Positions 37,212-45,288 of a DNA stretch of 64,000 nt are shown here, piece after piece (position 1 is the first letter of the stretch; the number at the start of each line of letters is the position of its first letter). The position numbers and the translations under genes are program-made. The DNA is from Leptospiraceae bacterium. Its GTDB lineage: Bacteria > Spirochaetota > Leptospiria > Leptospirales > Leptospiraceae. Below the pieces are notes generated by a model. That model was not told where the DNA came from. It searched no databases and saw only the letters and a program-made list of their open reading frames with translations. The stretch spans positions 62,001-126,000 of the forward strand of contig JACKPB010000011.1 of assembly GCA_024233875.1 (NCBI GenBank). Reading direction: 5' to 3'.

Positions 37212-37551
37212 GCTCGTCTTAGTTTCACTCCCAATCTCCTCTCCATCTTCGTTCCACAAGTAACTTCACTTGTTTTTTGCAAACTAACCTAGGTATTTGC
37301 CTGTGTTTAGTAAAACTTACGCGGGTAATTAGACATTTTGTACCTGCTTGCTCTTTGAATCCGCAATTCCCCCGGAAAATAACTCTAGTCATTTTCAGAA
37401 GTATTTGAGCATTCACAGAAGAATCAGCTAAAAAATGGCTGCACACCTTAAGAAGAAACTCCAAGTATTTATGAAAACCGGTGTAAATACTTCATTTTTC
37501 TTTATTTGATTCAGGTTTTAAAATCTATCTCCAGATAGATAATTTCTCTTG
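37212..37551 (+). other. Noncoding region after tRNA-Asn
   Basis: About 340 bp without a convincing gene. A 79-codon minus-strand frame (37225-37464) lacks a ribosome binding site and protein-like composition. The main feature is the hairpin terminator at 37463-37507, about 250 bp after the tRNA, so the tRNA transcript could carry a long 3' trailer or a separate small RNA. Confidence 0.4.
37463..37507 (+). terminator. Rho-independent terminator-like hairpin
   Basis: AAGTATTTA (37463-37471) pairs perfectly with TAAATACTT (37484-37492) across a 12-nt loop, and is followed by CATTTTTCTTTATTTG. The T-rich tail gives it a plus-strand direction. Confidence 0.6.
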
Positions 37552-37597
37552 ACGGGGTTCTGGATCGGGAGAATATACCAATGGGGGTATGGTATAT
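37552..37597 (+). promoter_or_regulatory. Possible promoter and operator for CCG-domain gene
   Basis: TTGACG at about 37553 could be a -35 element with an AT-rich -10 (AATATA) about 17 bp on. Overlapping the expected start is a perfect 8-bp inverted repeat ATATACCA/TGGTATAT (37573-37597). Inside it, ATACC-N6-GGTAT (37575-37590) with a GGGGG run resembles operators of CsoR/CstR-type copper or persulfide sensors. No such regulator gene is present in the window. Confidence 0.35.
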
Positions 37598-38378
37598 GAA
37601 ATGGAAACACAAGCTGGATGTAAATATGAGGATGTCCAAATATTTCTCCTTCAGGACTTCAGGAAAGAAGGTTTTTTTTCCCGGTTGCTCTCTTGCGTCG
37701 GGCTCACCTGAGCTTGTCACGAAAACATATTCACATTTAAAAGCTTCCGATTCGGATCTGGGTATCTGGTTGAGTTGTTGTGGAATGCCCTGTAAGAAAT
37801 TTGTCAGTACAGAATGCCATGACGATTCTCTGGATAAGCTCGAAGAAGAGATCAGAAAGGGAGGTGTGGATGAGATCCTGGTGGCCTGCGGAAATTGTTC
37901 TAAATCTCTCGGAAGACTCAAAGAAAGATTACCGAATCTTAAAATAAGCTCTATATACTCTCAACTGAAGATACCTGAAGAGAAGAAAGAAATAGCCAAA
38001 ACCTATGTTGTACATCATCCCTGCTCAGCCCGATCGGATAAATCTTTTCGTGAGTCTTTTACACGCCTATCCGAGACAATGAAAATTCCTCTTGAAAAAA
38101 CAGAAAAGGAACATCCTCTCGGATGCTGCCTTGTGAATTCGGATTCGCAAAAGCAAAAAGTGAATGCCCTGAGTGAAAAAAATCTAATTACTTACTGCGG
38201 ACACTGTGTTCAGAAGTTTCAGAAGAAGATCCCTTCCAAGCACATTCTCCAAATTTTGTTTGATATGGAAGGAAAATTAAAAAATGGATCCACACTTGTA
38301 GGGTTTAGAAAGATCAAAAAAAATATAAAACACTCGGATTCCTCACAAAAAGAGAATTTGAAAATTGGTGAGGGTTGA
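37596..38378 (+). CDS. CCG-domain (HdrB/GlpC-like) Fe-S protein
   Basis: The ~260-aa protein has two Cys-rich repeats of the heterodisulfide reductase B/GlpC type: FFPGCSLAS with LSCCGMPC, and HHPCSAR with GCCLV and TYCGHC. These CX(n)CCGX(m)C units bind Fe-S clusters and act in electron transfer or thiol-disulfide chemistry. There is no ferredoxin, FAD or partner subunit nearby, so the reaction is unknown. ATG 37596 has GGGGG upstream; ATG 37626 or 37632 are possible, with the conserved part starting at KVFFPGC. The C-terminal ~25 residues are basic and poorly conserved in style. The gene converges on an unknown gene 17 bp away. Confidence 0.7.
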   Translation: MKWKHKLDVNMRMSKYFSFRTSGKKVFFPGCSLASGSPELVTKTYSHLKASDSDLGIWLSCCGMPCKKFVSTECHDDSLDKLEEEIRKGGVDEILVACGNCSKSLGRLKERLPNLKISSIYSQLKIPEEKKEIAKTYVVHHPCSARSDKSFRESFTRLSETMKIPLEKTEKEHPLGCCLVNSDSQKQKVNALSEKNLITYCGHCVQKFQKKIPSKHILQILFDMEGKLKNGSTLVGFRKIKKNIKHSDSSQKENLKIGEG

Positions 38379-38395
38379 TCATTCAGTCAGAAGGT

Positions 38396-39460
38396 TTAGT
38401 TGACCATTAGCAAACCTATGACTATCACAATCAAAAGACCAACTCCTATAGCAATGGGAAGGGCATAAGTATTTTTTTTCTCTGAGGAGGCATGACTCTG
38501 ATTGTTGGGATCCGGTTTTCTCAGAACTTTCACCTTTACGGGTTGGGTCTCCACAGCATGAAAAAGAATTCCTGACGGACCTTCACTGAAAATATGATAT
38601 TCATTGTCGAGGGAGAGTTGTTTGATAAGCTTGCATTCAAGTTCTTTTAGGTTCTGAGCAGGCTCGGTCAGTTTGAGTTCATCTGCTTTCTTGATGTTTT
38701 CTTCGGATTCGTAAGGAATTTTACAGAATACTATTTCGTTTTCATTTAAAAAATCGCTATAAACACCATTTGTTTGATCTGATACTACTTTAACATTTAA
38801 AATCTGGGGATACTTCGATTCGACTAGAGAGAGAAATTCTTCTAATTCGTTTTTAACAGTAGAGGGACTCGAACTTTTGCTCCCGCTCTCCGGAGTGATG
38901 GGTTCTACAGGTTTCAAAAGTTCACAAATTGGATGTTTGTGTCTTACATGAACTGAAGATACTTTTTCAATATCTCCTTCCACAGAAACGGATACAGCCT
39001 TAGTGAGCTTAAGGATTTCTTCTTCGAGGACTTGATAAGTTTCATCCAGATTTTTGGAATTCCATTTAGAAAGTGTTTTTTCTATAAATTTTTGAGAAAA
39101 GGCAATGTGAGCTGCCCTTCCAATGGAATTGGAGAGAGCTGTATCAACATTTCCTTCCCGTACAACATTGACAAATTCCAGTAAGAAAGTTTTGGCTTCC
39201 TCAAAAGTGGCTGTTTTGGAAATTATTTTAGAAAATCCTGATACACAGTAGATTTCGATTGGTTTTTTCTTATAGGTAGATACCAAAACAGAGAGGAGTG
39301 AAAGTCGATTGTCCAGTGAAATTTTGAATTTTAGAATGATTGCATCCTTTACCTTTCCTGCTATCACATTCTTACCAATTTCCATACTTGGAACAGATTC
39401 CAATACTAGATTGACCTGTTCGGCTTTGTCCTGAAGTTTTTGCATTTGAGAATCGCTCAT
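38396..39460 (-). CDS. Tail-anchored membrane protein, unknown function
   Basis: I do not recognise the family. The ~354-aa protein has no signal peptide but ends in one hydrophobic helix (YALPIAIGVGLLIVIVIGLL) with only three residues after it. The bulk should thus be cytoplasmic and tail-anchored. A Ser/Pro linker (SGSKSSSPSTVK) separates two alpha/beta-like parts near residue 205, and a His-rich spot (VHVRHKHPICELL) precedes it. ATG 39460 was preferred to GTG 39472, which adds four residues. It is divergent from the oxidase operon. Confidence 0.55.
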   Translation of the reverse strand: MSDSQMQKLQDKAEQVNLVLESVPSMEIGKNVIAGKVKDAIILKFKISLDNRLSLLSVLVSTYKKKPIEIYCVSGFSKIISKTATFEEAKTFLLEFVNVVREGNVDTALSNSIGRAAHIAFSQKFIEKTLSKWNSKNLDETYQVLEEEILKLTKAVSVSVEGDIEKVSSVHVRHKHPICELLKPVEPITPESGSKSSSPSTVKNELEEFLSLVESKYPQILNVKVVSDQTNGVYSDFLNENEIVFCKIPYESEENIKKADELKLTEPAQNLKELECKLIKQLSLDNEYHIFSEGPSGILFHAVETQPVKVKVLRKPDPNNQSHASSEKKNTYALPIAIGVGLLIVIVIGLLMVN

Positions 39461-39716
39461 GATTGGTACCACTTTAAGGTGAATTTAATGAATGGAAGGT
39501 CAAAAACCATTTTTTCTACAACAATAATTTCTCGGTGTATATATTTTTCATGTAAAAAAAAGGTATTTAGCTGCCGGAAAGCATTGCTCGATCCAAGGAT
39601 TCAAGCGAATGGTCCAAATGATAAAAAGATAGGAAATCGAATTTTTTTTTATTCTAAGACTCAATTACTATTGACTGATTTCCAAATTCTTTCGAAAAGG
39701 TAAACTGAGAATAACT

Positions 39717-39869
39717 ATGGACGACAAACATAACAAAGCAGGCATGATCACATTGATGGTTGTATTGACATTCAATGTTTTATTTTTTGTTTACATCTCC
39801 TTCATTCACGAAGGTGTAAATGACGCTAACATCAACAAACCGGCAGTGAAAGGCGAGGTAAAACTCTAA
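39717..39869 (+). CDS. 50-aa membrane protein heading the cytochrome oxidase operon
   Basis: A short open frame encodes MDDKHNKAGM, a membrane helix (ITLMVVLTFNVLFFVYISFI) and a polar tail (HEGVNDANINKPAVKGEVKL). It ends 3 bp before the sco gene, and its composition is strongly protein-like. Small single-helix subunits are common in heme-copper oxidases (for example CcoQ or CoxD-type peptides), so a structural or assembly role in the oxidase is a plausible inference. I do not recognise a specific family. Confidence 0.6.
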   Translation: MDDKHNKAGMITLMVVLTFNVLFFVYISFIHEGVNDANINKPAVKGEVKL

Positions 39870-39872
39870 ACC

Positions 39873-40727
39873 ATGCAGATGTTCCGGTACCTGAAAAAAC
39901 TAATACCATTTTTACTTCTGGTACCTGCTCTTCTACTTTCCTATGACCCTGAGCACGAAAAAAAGATCAATAAAACTCCCTCGGAGATTGAAGGTCTGGA
40001 TTTGGTCGTGAATCTGGGCGAAACCGTACCTTTAGACATTCCCTTTGTGGATGAAGAGGGTAAGGACATTCTCCTGAGTGATTACTTTGAGTCCAAAAAA
40101 CCTGTGGTTCTCACTATGGTATACTACAAATGTCCAACTCTTTGTAATTTTCATCTCAATGGCTTGAATCAAGTTTTTAAAGATATGGATTGGAACTTGG
40201 GAAAGGACTACCAATTTGTTGCTGTAAGTATCGAACCTACTGAAACTCCGGATGTTTCTAATCCTAAAAAAAGCGCATACTGGCAGGACTATCTCAAATC
40301 AGGCAAAAGAGATACAAATGTCAATGGGATGCACTTTTTAACAGGAAAAGAAGAAAATATTAAGAAATTAGCATCCGTTCTCGGTTTCAAATACCGATGG
40401 AACCCGGGAAACAAACAATGGATCCATCCGGCAGTGGCTTATGTCCTGACTCCCGGAGGGAAAATTTCCAGATTCTTCAATGGAATCAGTTTTCAGGAAC
40501 GGGATCTACGTCTGGCACTTGTAGAAGCCGGAGGTGGAAAGATTGGAACCATAGCAGATCAATTTGCTCTTTTTTGTTTCCAATTTGATCCTACAAAAAA
40601 TAAATACACTTTGTATGCATACAATCTCATGAAGCTCGGTGGAGGAATTACAGTCCTCTTCGTGGGAGCCTTTCTTCTCATCTTTTGGAGAAAGGAAAAT
40701 CGAAATCATTTAGATACAAAAGAATAG
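39873..40727 (+). CDS. Sco1/SenC-family copper chaperone
   Basis: The 284-aa protein delivers copper to the CuA site of cytochrome oxidase. The thioredoxin-like Sco domain has the copper-binding CxxxC in VYYKCPTLCNFHLNGL and the distal His in WIHPAVAYVLTP. There is an N-terminal signal/anchor (LIPFLLLVPALLLS) and, less usually, a C-terminal membrane helix (GGGITVLFVGAFLLIFW). Its place directly before coxB fits CuA assembly. It lies 3 bp after the 50-aa membrane protein gene and 10 bp before coxB. Confidence 0.9.
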   Translation: MQMFRYLKKLIPFLLLVPALLLSYDPEHEKKINKTPSEIEGLDLVVNLGETVPLDIPFVDEEGKDILLSDYFESKKPVVLTMVYYKCPTLCNFHLNGLNQVFKDMDWNLGKDYQFVAVSIEPTETPDVSNPKKSAYWQDYLKSGKRDTNVNGMHFLTGKEENIKKLASVLGFKYRWNPGNKQWIHPAVAYVLTPGGKISRFFNGISFQERDLRLALVEAGGGKIGTIADQFALFCFQFDPTKNKYTLYAYNLMKLGGGITVLFVGAFLLIFWRKENRNHLDTKE

Positions 40728-40737
40728 GGGGAACAAG

Positions 40738-41751
40738 ATGGTTTTTTGGCTTAACATTCCATTGGCCAATGCTTTTATGCCTATTCAGGGTACAGATACA
40801 GCTGGAAGAGTAGATGGTTTGTATACATTTCTGCTCATTTCCAGTTTGATATCTTTTATTATCCTGATTGGCGGTATGACAGTCTTTGTCATCAAATATA
40901 AGAGAAAGACAGATACGGATAAAACAGCTTACATAACTCACAATACATTTTTGGAGTTTTTGTGGAGTTTTATTCCGTTCGTGATCATGATGGTGATTTT
41001 CTTCTGGGGAAAATCAATCTATGAAGATTTACGTACTATGCCTGAGGATGGTGAAGAGATTCACGTAGTAGCTTCGCAATGGGCATGGCAGTTCAAATAC
41101 CGAAATGGAATCAAACAGTTTTCCAAACAGGGCGTGAACAAGGAAAATCTTACAGGTGACATCGAAAAACAAATCATGGCTGTTCCTCTGAACAAACCTG
41201 TCAAACTGATCATTACCTCAACCGATGTGATTCATAGCTTTTTTGTTCCCGGTTTTAGGAATAAGCAGGATGCAGTTCCCGGTCGATACACTACTCTTTG
41301 GTTTCAGGCTACTCAATTGGGTGATTTTCAGGTATTCTGTACTGAATACTGCGGTCTAGATCACTCCAATATGCCCGCAACGATTCGCGTTATGACTCCC
41401 GAAAATTATCAAAAATGGTTAGCGGACAATAAGCCCTCAGAATCAGAAGGTGCGGGAATGAGTGCTATGGCACAAAATGGAATGGAAATCTATGAAAGCA
41501 AATGTAGATCCTGTCATTCTATCGATGGTTCCAGAGTTGTCGGTCCTACCTGGAAAGGCTTATTTGGAAATCAGAGAGAATTTGAAGCAGGCGCAGCAGT
41601 TCCGGCTGATGAAAATTACATTCGAGAATCAATTCTTAACCCCAATGCAAAGATTGTAAAAGGGTATCCCGCAGCTATGCCACCTTATCAGGGACAGCTC
41701 AGCGATGAAGAAATTGATAATATCATCGAATACATGAAAACATTAAAATAA
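40738..41751 (+). CDS. coxB: Cytochrome c oxidase subunit II with fused cytochrome c
   Basis: The 337-aa subunit has two N-terminal membrane helices (LLISSLISFIILIGGMTVFVI; TFLEFLWSFIPFVIMMVIFF). A cupredoxin domain with the CuA ligands follows (DVIHSFFVPGFR; CTEYCGLDHSNM). A cytochrome c domain ends the protein, with heme motif CRSCH and the Met ligand region AAMPPYQGQLSD. The fusion identifies a caa3-type oxidase. The ribosome binding site (GGGGGA) is good. It passes electrons from cytochrome c to the CoxA heme-copper centre. Confidence 0.95.
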   Translation: MVFWLNIPLANAFMPIQGTDTAGRVDGLYTFLLISSLISFIILIGGMTVFVIKYKRKTDTDKTAYITHNTFLEFLWSFIPFVIMMVIFFWGKSIYEDLRTMPEDGEEIHVVASQWAWQFKYRNGIKQFSKQGVNKENLTGDIEKQIMAVPLNKPVKLIITSTDVIHSFFVPGFRNKQDAVPGRYTTLWFQATQLGDFQVFCTEYCGLDHSNMPATIRVMTPENYQKWLADNKPSESEGAGMSAMAQNGMEIYESKCRSCHSIDGSRVVGPTWKGLFGNQREFEAGAAVPADENYIRESILNPNAKIVKGYPAAMPPYQGQLSDEEIDNIIEYMKTLK

Positions 41752-41761
41752 GGAGGAGAAA

Positions 41762-43366
41762 ATGTCCCATTCAGCTACACATGTCGCTTCAGAAAATGAC
41801 AATTACCTGAATCACGAAAAGGGATTGTGGTCCTGGTTAACCACAGTGGATCACAAAAGAATAGCTATCATGTACTTGATCTGTATTCTTACCTTTTTCT
41901 TTATCGGGGGGGTATTTGCTCTCTTGATACGTTTAGAATTGTTTACTCACGGTCCTACGATTGTGGATTCTGCACAAACTTACAATAAATTCATGACATT
42001 CCATGGTGCTATCATGGTTTTCATGGTGATTGTACCCGGAATTCCTGCTATCTTCGGAAATTTTCTTCTCCCGGTTATGTTAGGAGCAAAAGATGTGGCT
42101 TTCCCGAGACTGAATCTTGCCAGTTGGTATGTGTTCATGTCGGGTGCACTTCTCACTGCTTCTACTCTATTTTTCGGTGGAGTTGATACCGGTTGGACCT
42201 TCTACACACCTTATAGTGTGAGCACAAGCACCAATGTTGTCATTACAATCTTAGGTGCATTCATTATGGGTATGGCTTCTATTCTGACAGGATTGAATTT
42301 CATTGTCACAGTTCACAAATTGCGTGCACCCGGTCAGACAATGAATAAAATTCCTCTCTTTGTTTGGTCGATCTATGCTACTTCTATCATTCAGATCCTT
42401 GCTACCCCGATTCTAGGGATAACTCTTCTCCTGATCGGAGCAGAAAGAATGTTGGGAGTTGGGATTTTCGATCCAAAATTAGGTGGAGATCCTGTTCTTT
42501 TTCAGCACTTCTTCTGGTTCTACTCTCACCCTGCTGTTTACATTATGGTTCTTCCTGCTATGGGTATCATCAGTGAACTGGTTGCAACCTTCTCAAGAAA
42601 GACGATTTTTGGTTACACAGCGATTGCTTACTCTTCTCTAGCGATTGCAGCAGTTTCTTTCCTGGTTTGGGGACATCATATGTTTGTGTCCGGTCAATCT
42701 GAATTTGCAGGGATCCTCTTCTCCCTCATCACTATGTTTGTTGGGGTTCCAACTGCAATCAAGCTCTTCAACTGGATAGCTACAATGTACAAAGGATCTA
42801 TTCGCTTGGACACTCCTATGCTCTACGCCATCGGTTTTCTCTTTCTATTTGCTATTGGTGGATTGACAGGAGTCTTTTTGGCTACTTCCGGTATGGATGT
42901 TCACTTTCATGACACCTATTTTGTTGTGGCTCACTTCCACTATGTAATGGTTGGAGGAGTTCTCATGGCATTCACAGGTGGACTCTTTTACTGGTTTCCA
43001 AAATTCTTTGGAAAAACGACATCCGATACTCTCGGTAGAATTTCCTGGGTGTTTGTCTTTACAGGTTTCAATGTGACTTTTTTCCCGCAGTTCATTTTGG
43101 GAGCTATGGGTATGCCCCGAAGATACTATGACTATGTAGAAGCCTATGAAGGTTTGAATCAGGTTTCCACAGTAGGTTCCTGGCTGATCGCCTTCGGTTT
43201 TATTGTCGCTCTCATTGCTTTGGTCAAAGGTCTTTTGAGTGGTGAAAAAGCCGGTCCTAACCCCTGGGGAAGCAAAACTCTCGAGTGGATGACACCTTCT
43301 CCCCCTCCTCATGACAATTTTCCCGAAACTCCAACTGTAACAGCAGGTCCTTATGAGTACCGTTAA
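41762..43366 (+). CDS. coxA: Cytochrome c oxidase subunit I
   Basis: The 534-aa catalytic subunit has twelve membrane helices and the heme-copper motifs: FMTFHGAIMVFM (heme a His), FFWFYSHPAVYIMVLPAMGI (CuB His, cross-linked Tyr region), WGHHMFVSG (two CuB His), and VAHFHYVMVGG (heme a and a3 His). It reduces oxygen to water and pumps protons. The Tyr in HPAVY and the flanking residues fit the A-family caa3 enzymes. It has a clear ribosome binding site (AGGAGG) and overlaps coxC by 14 bp. Confidence 0.97.
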   Translation: MSHSATHVASENDNYLNHEKGLWSWLTTVDHKRIAIMYLICILTFFFIGGVFALLIRLELFTHGPTIVDSAQTYNKFMTFHGAIMVFMVIVPGIPAIFGNFLLPVMLGAKDVAFPRLNLASWYVFMSGALLTASTLFFGGVDTGWTFYTPYSVSTSTNVVITILGAFIMGMASILTGLNFIVTVHKLRAPGQTMNKIPLFVWSIYATSIIQILATPILGITLLLIGAERMLGVGIFDPKLGGDPVLFQHFFWFYSHPAVYIMVLPAMGIISELVATFSRKTIFGYTAIAYSSLAIAAVSFLVWGHHMFVSGQSEFAGILFSLITMFVGVPTAIKLFNWIATMYKGSIRLDTPMLYAIGFLFLFAIGGLTGVFLATSGMDVHFHDTYFVVAHFHYVMVGGVLMAFTGGLFYWFPKFFGKTTSDTLGRISWVFVFTGFNVTFFPQFILGAMGMPRRYYDYVEAYEGLNQVSTVGSWLIAFGFIVALIALVKGLLSGEKAGPNPWGSKTLEWMTPSPPPHDNFPETPTVTAGPYEYR

Positions 43367-44081
43367 AACTGAAGATGGTAAATTCCATCACGCGCATCAT
43401 TTCAAGAATCTGGAGCATCAGTATGACTCAGCCAAACAGGGTGTTTGGCTGTTCATGGCGACAGAAATTCTTATGTTCGGAGGGCTTTTTGTTGCTTATT
43501 TGATTTACAAAGCTCTCTATGCTCCTATTTTCCATGTAGGTAGTACCTACCTCGATTGGAAATTGGGCTCAATCAATACTGTGATCTTGATCACAAGTTC
43601 GTTCACCATGGCTCTGGGGATCTATTACAACCAGAAAAATGATCCCAAAAAAGCTGTGATTGCATTGGCAATTACTATTCTATGTGCTATGGGATTTATG
43701 GTGATCAAGTACTTCGAGTATTCACATAAAATCCATCTGGGCCTGGTTCCGGGTAAGTTTTTCAACAATCCCGAGTTTCAACAAAAGGTAGTGGATTTTA
43801 TCAAAGCTATGCCTGAAGAGCAGCTAACACCCAGATTGCAAGATTTAGATGCAATGAAAAAATTTGCACCGATGTATTTTGGATTCTATTTTGTAATGAC
43901 AGGATTGCATGGTTTGCATGTATTGATAGGAATAGGATTGATCACATGGATGCTTATCAAGACTTCTAAAGGGCATTTTGGTGCAGATTACTACACTCCT
44001 GTAGAAGGAGTAGGTCTTTTCTGGCATATTGTGGATTTGATTTGGATTTATCTATTCCCCTTATTGTATTTAGTGGGATAA
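43353..44081 (+). CDS. coxC: Cytochrome c oxidase subunit III
   Basis: The 242-aa protein has the subunit III layout: KQGVWLFMATEILMFGGLFVAYLIY at the first helix, a second helix pair with FTMALGIYYNQ, and the conserved MTGLHGLHVLIGIGLITWML and FWHIVDLIWIYLFPLLYL. It stabilises CoxA and supports turnover. It starts inside the coxA end (14-bp overlap) and is followed 10 bp later by coxD. A ~40-residue loop (FFNNPEFQQKVVDFIKAMPE) between helices is a slight expansion. Confidence 0.93.
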   Translation: MSTVKTEDGKFHHAHHFKNLEHQYDSAKQGVWLFMATEILMFGGLFVAYLIYKALYAPIFHVGSTYLDWKLGSINTVILITSSFTMALGIYYNQKNDPKKAVIALAITILCAMGFMVIKYFEYSHKIHLGLVPGKFFNNPEFQQKVVDFIKAMPEEQLTPRLQDLDAMKKFAPMYFGFYFVMTGLHGLHVLIGIGLITWMLIKTSKGHFGADYYTPVEGVGLFWHIVDLIWIYLFPLLYLVG

Positions 44082-44091
44082 AGGAGATACG

Positions 44092-44679
44092 ATGGAATTA
44101 GTTATCAATTATGGTCTGTATTTGATAGCCGGTGTTTGTATTATGGTTCCTTTCTTTGGATTTGGACTCGGACCACCGGTAGTTATCAAGACTGCATTGG
44201 CTGTTTTCTTTGGCAATAGCTATTCCCAAATAGCGGAACAGGGTTTGCTAAGAAAACTCATAGATGAGAACAAAGGTGGAAACTCAAAATTGGGACCACT
44301 TCTTCCCGGATTGGAAAAAGCTCAGGAAACTATTGATAAGATAGAGAATCCCGCTTTGAGAATGAAGGCAGAAGCTCATCACGAAGGGCACCACATCATT
44401 CCCATTCCGGTCTATGTGGGTGTATTTCTGGTACTTTTGGTCGGAACTGTGATCACTGTTTATGCAGCCCAATTCGATTTTGGTAGTATGAATACAGTAA
44501 TCGCAATGCTGATTGCAACAATCAAAGCTAGTTTTGTATTGGGGTTTTTTATGCACCTCAAGTATGACAATATGATGAATCGCGTGATTTTCGGATCAGC
44601 ATTCTTCTTCTTGATGCTTTTGATCGCATTTAGCGCAGCTGATATTTTTACCAGACATCCGGTTATTAAGAGCTTCTAA
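44092..44679 (+). CDS. Cytochrome c oxidase subunit IV with N-terminal extension
   Basis: The C-terminal ~95 of 195 residues match bacterial CoxD/subunit IV: VGVFLVLLVGTVITVYAAQFD, IATIKASFVLGFFMHLKYD and a third helix. The N-terminal ~100 residues add a helix (LYLIAGVCIMVPFFGFGLGPP) and a soluble helix-rich stretch with a His cluster (EAHHEGHH). Such subunits are small in most caa3 oxidases, so the extension is unusual. It sits in the cox operon between coxC and a mini zinc-ribbon gene. Confidence 0.82.
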   Translation: MELVINYGLYLIAGVCIMVPFFGFGLGPPVVIKTALAVFFGNSYSQIAEQGLLRKLIDENKGGNSKLGPLLPGLEKAQETIDKIENPALRMKAEAHHEGHHIIPIPVYVGVFLVLLVGTVITVYAAQFDFGSMNTVIAMLIATIKASFVLGFFMHLKYDNMMNRVIFGSAFFFLMLLIAFSAADIFTRHPVIKSF

Positions 44680-44681
44680 TT

Positions 44682-44873
44682 ATGCGTAAATGTCCCTGCG
44701 GACACGATCGGAGATCTCCTGAGGTTCAGGAGGTCCCCGAGTACTCTCTCTGGTCTATGTTTCTAATCTCTTTCGGTATCTCAGCTACACCCACAAAAGT
44801 AGAATTCGAGTGTACAAAATGCTGGAAAAAATTTGATTCCCTATCTCCGGAAGAACTCAAAACTTACAGTTAA
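44682..44873 (+). CDS. 63-aa zinc-ribbon-like protein
   Basis: The tiny product has CPCGHD at residues 4-9 and FECTKCWKKF at about 42-51, enough for a single zinc or metal site, with a hydrophobic centre (YSLWSMFLISFGISA). It starts 2 bp after the subunit IV gene and is the last gene of the oxidase operon, so it may be an assembly factor or a small regulator; neither is shown. I do not recognise a family. Its 3' end is 3 bp from the convergent lipoprotein gene. Confidence 0.55.
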   Translation: MRKCPCGHDRRSPEVQEVPEYSLWSMFLISFGISATPTKVEFECTKCWKKFDSLSPEELKTYS

Positions 44874-44876
44874 TTT

Positions 44877-45203
44877 TTACTCTTTGCTTTTTTTAGTCGG
44901 TTTTTTTCGATTAAAAATCTTTTGCTGATATTCCGAATTTCCCTTCTCGGTGATTCCTAAACGGTGCTCGCCTAAAACATCCAAGATAAAATCTTTGCCT
45001 TCGTAGTTGAATTCATACTTCACCCGAAAGATCATATGAAGGGGGAGGGACTTCTCATTCAAAACCATTTGCTTCTCTCTAAAATTGATATAGAAACAGG
45101 GAGCGGGATTTTGGTTCAATTCACAGAATTCACCCTCTTTGGGATAACGATTTTGAAGATCACACGAAGAAAGCAGAAAAAGGAAAAAAAGTATAGTTTT
45201 CAT
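44877..45203 (-). CDS. Small predicted lipoprotein
   Basis: The 108-aa product starts at ATG 45203 with a lipoprotein signal (KTILFFLFLLSSC). A longer upstream frame has no extra sign of being coding and would bury the signal sequence. The mature part has a Cys pair (FCELNQNPAPCF) and a compact, probably beta-rich domain (MIFRVKYEFNYEGKDFILDV), ending in a Lys-rich tail. The function is unknown. It is divergent from the midasin-like gene, with 85 bp between. Confidence 0.6.
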   Translation of the reverse strand: MKTILFFLFLLSSCDLQNRYPKEGEFCELNQNPAPCFYINFREKQMVLNEKSLPLHMIFRVKYEFNYEGKDFILDVLGEHRLGITEKGNSEYQQKIFNRKKPTKKSKE

Positions 45204-45288
45204 TAGAATAGGCTCAGATTCGTTCCGAATTCTACAAGATAATTTTAAAAAGGATTGAAAGGTCTGACTTAAAAAAAAAACTACACTT

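Noticed and set aside
37225..37464. 79-codon minus-strand open frame after tRNA-Asn
   Set aside because: No ribosome binding site, no recognisable motif, and it runs through a region better explained as a trailer.
39440..39703. 87-codon plus-strand open frame before the cox operon
   Set aside because: Overlaps the start of the minus-strand tail-anchored gene and its product looks random; it is the leader region.
42845..43312. 155-codon minus-strand open frame inside coxA
   Set aside because: Antisense shadow; the Cys/His/Ser-rich product is typical of reverse-complemented membrane gene sequence.
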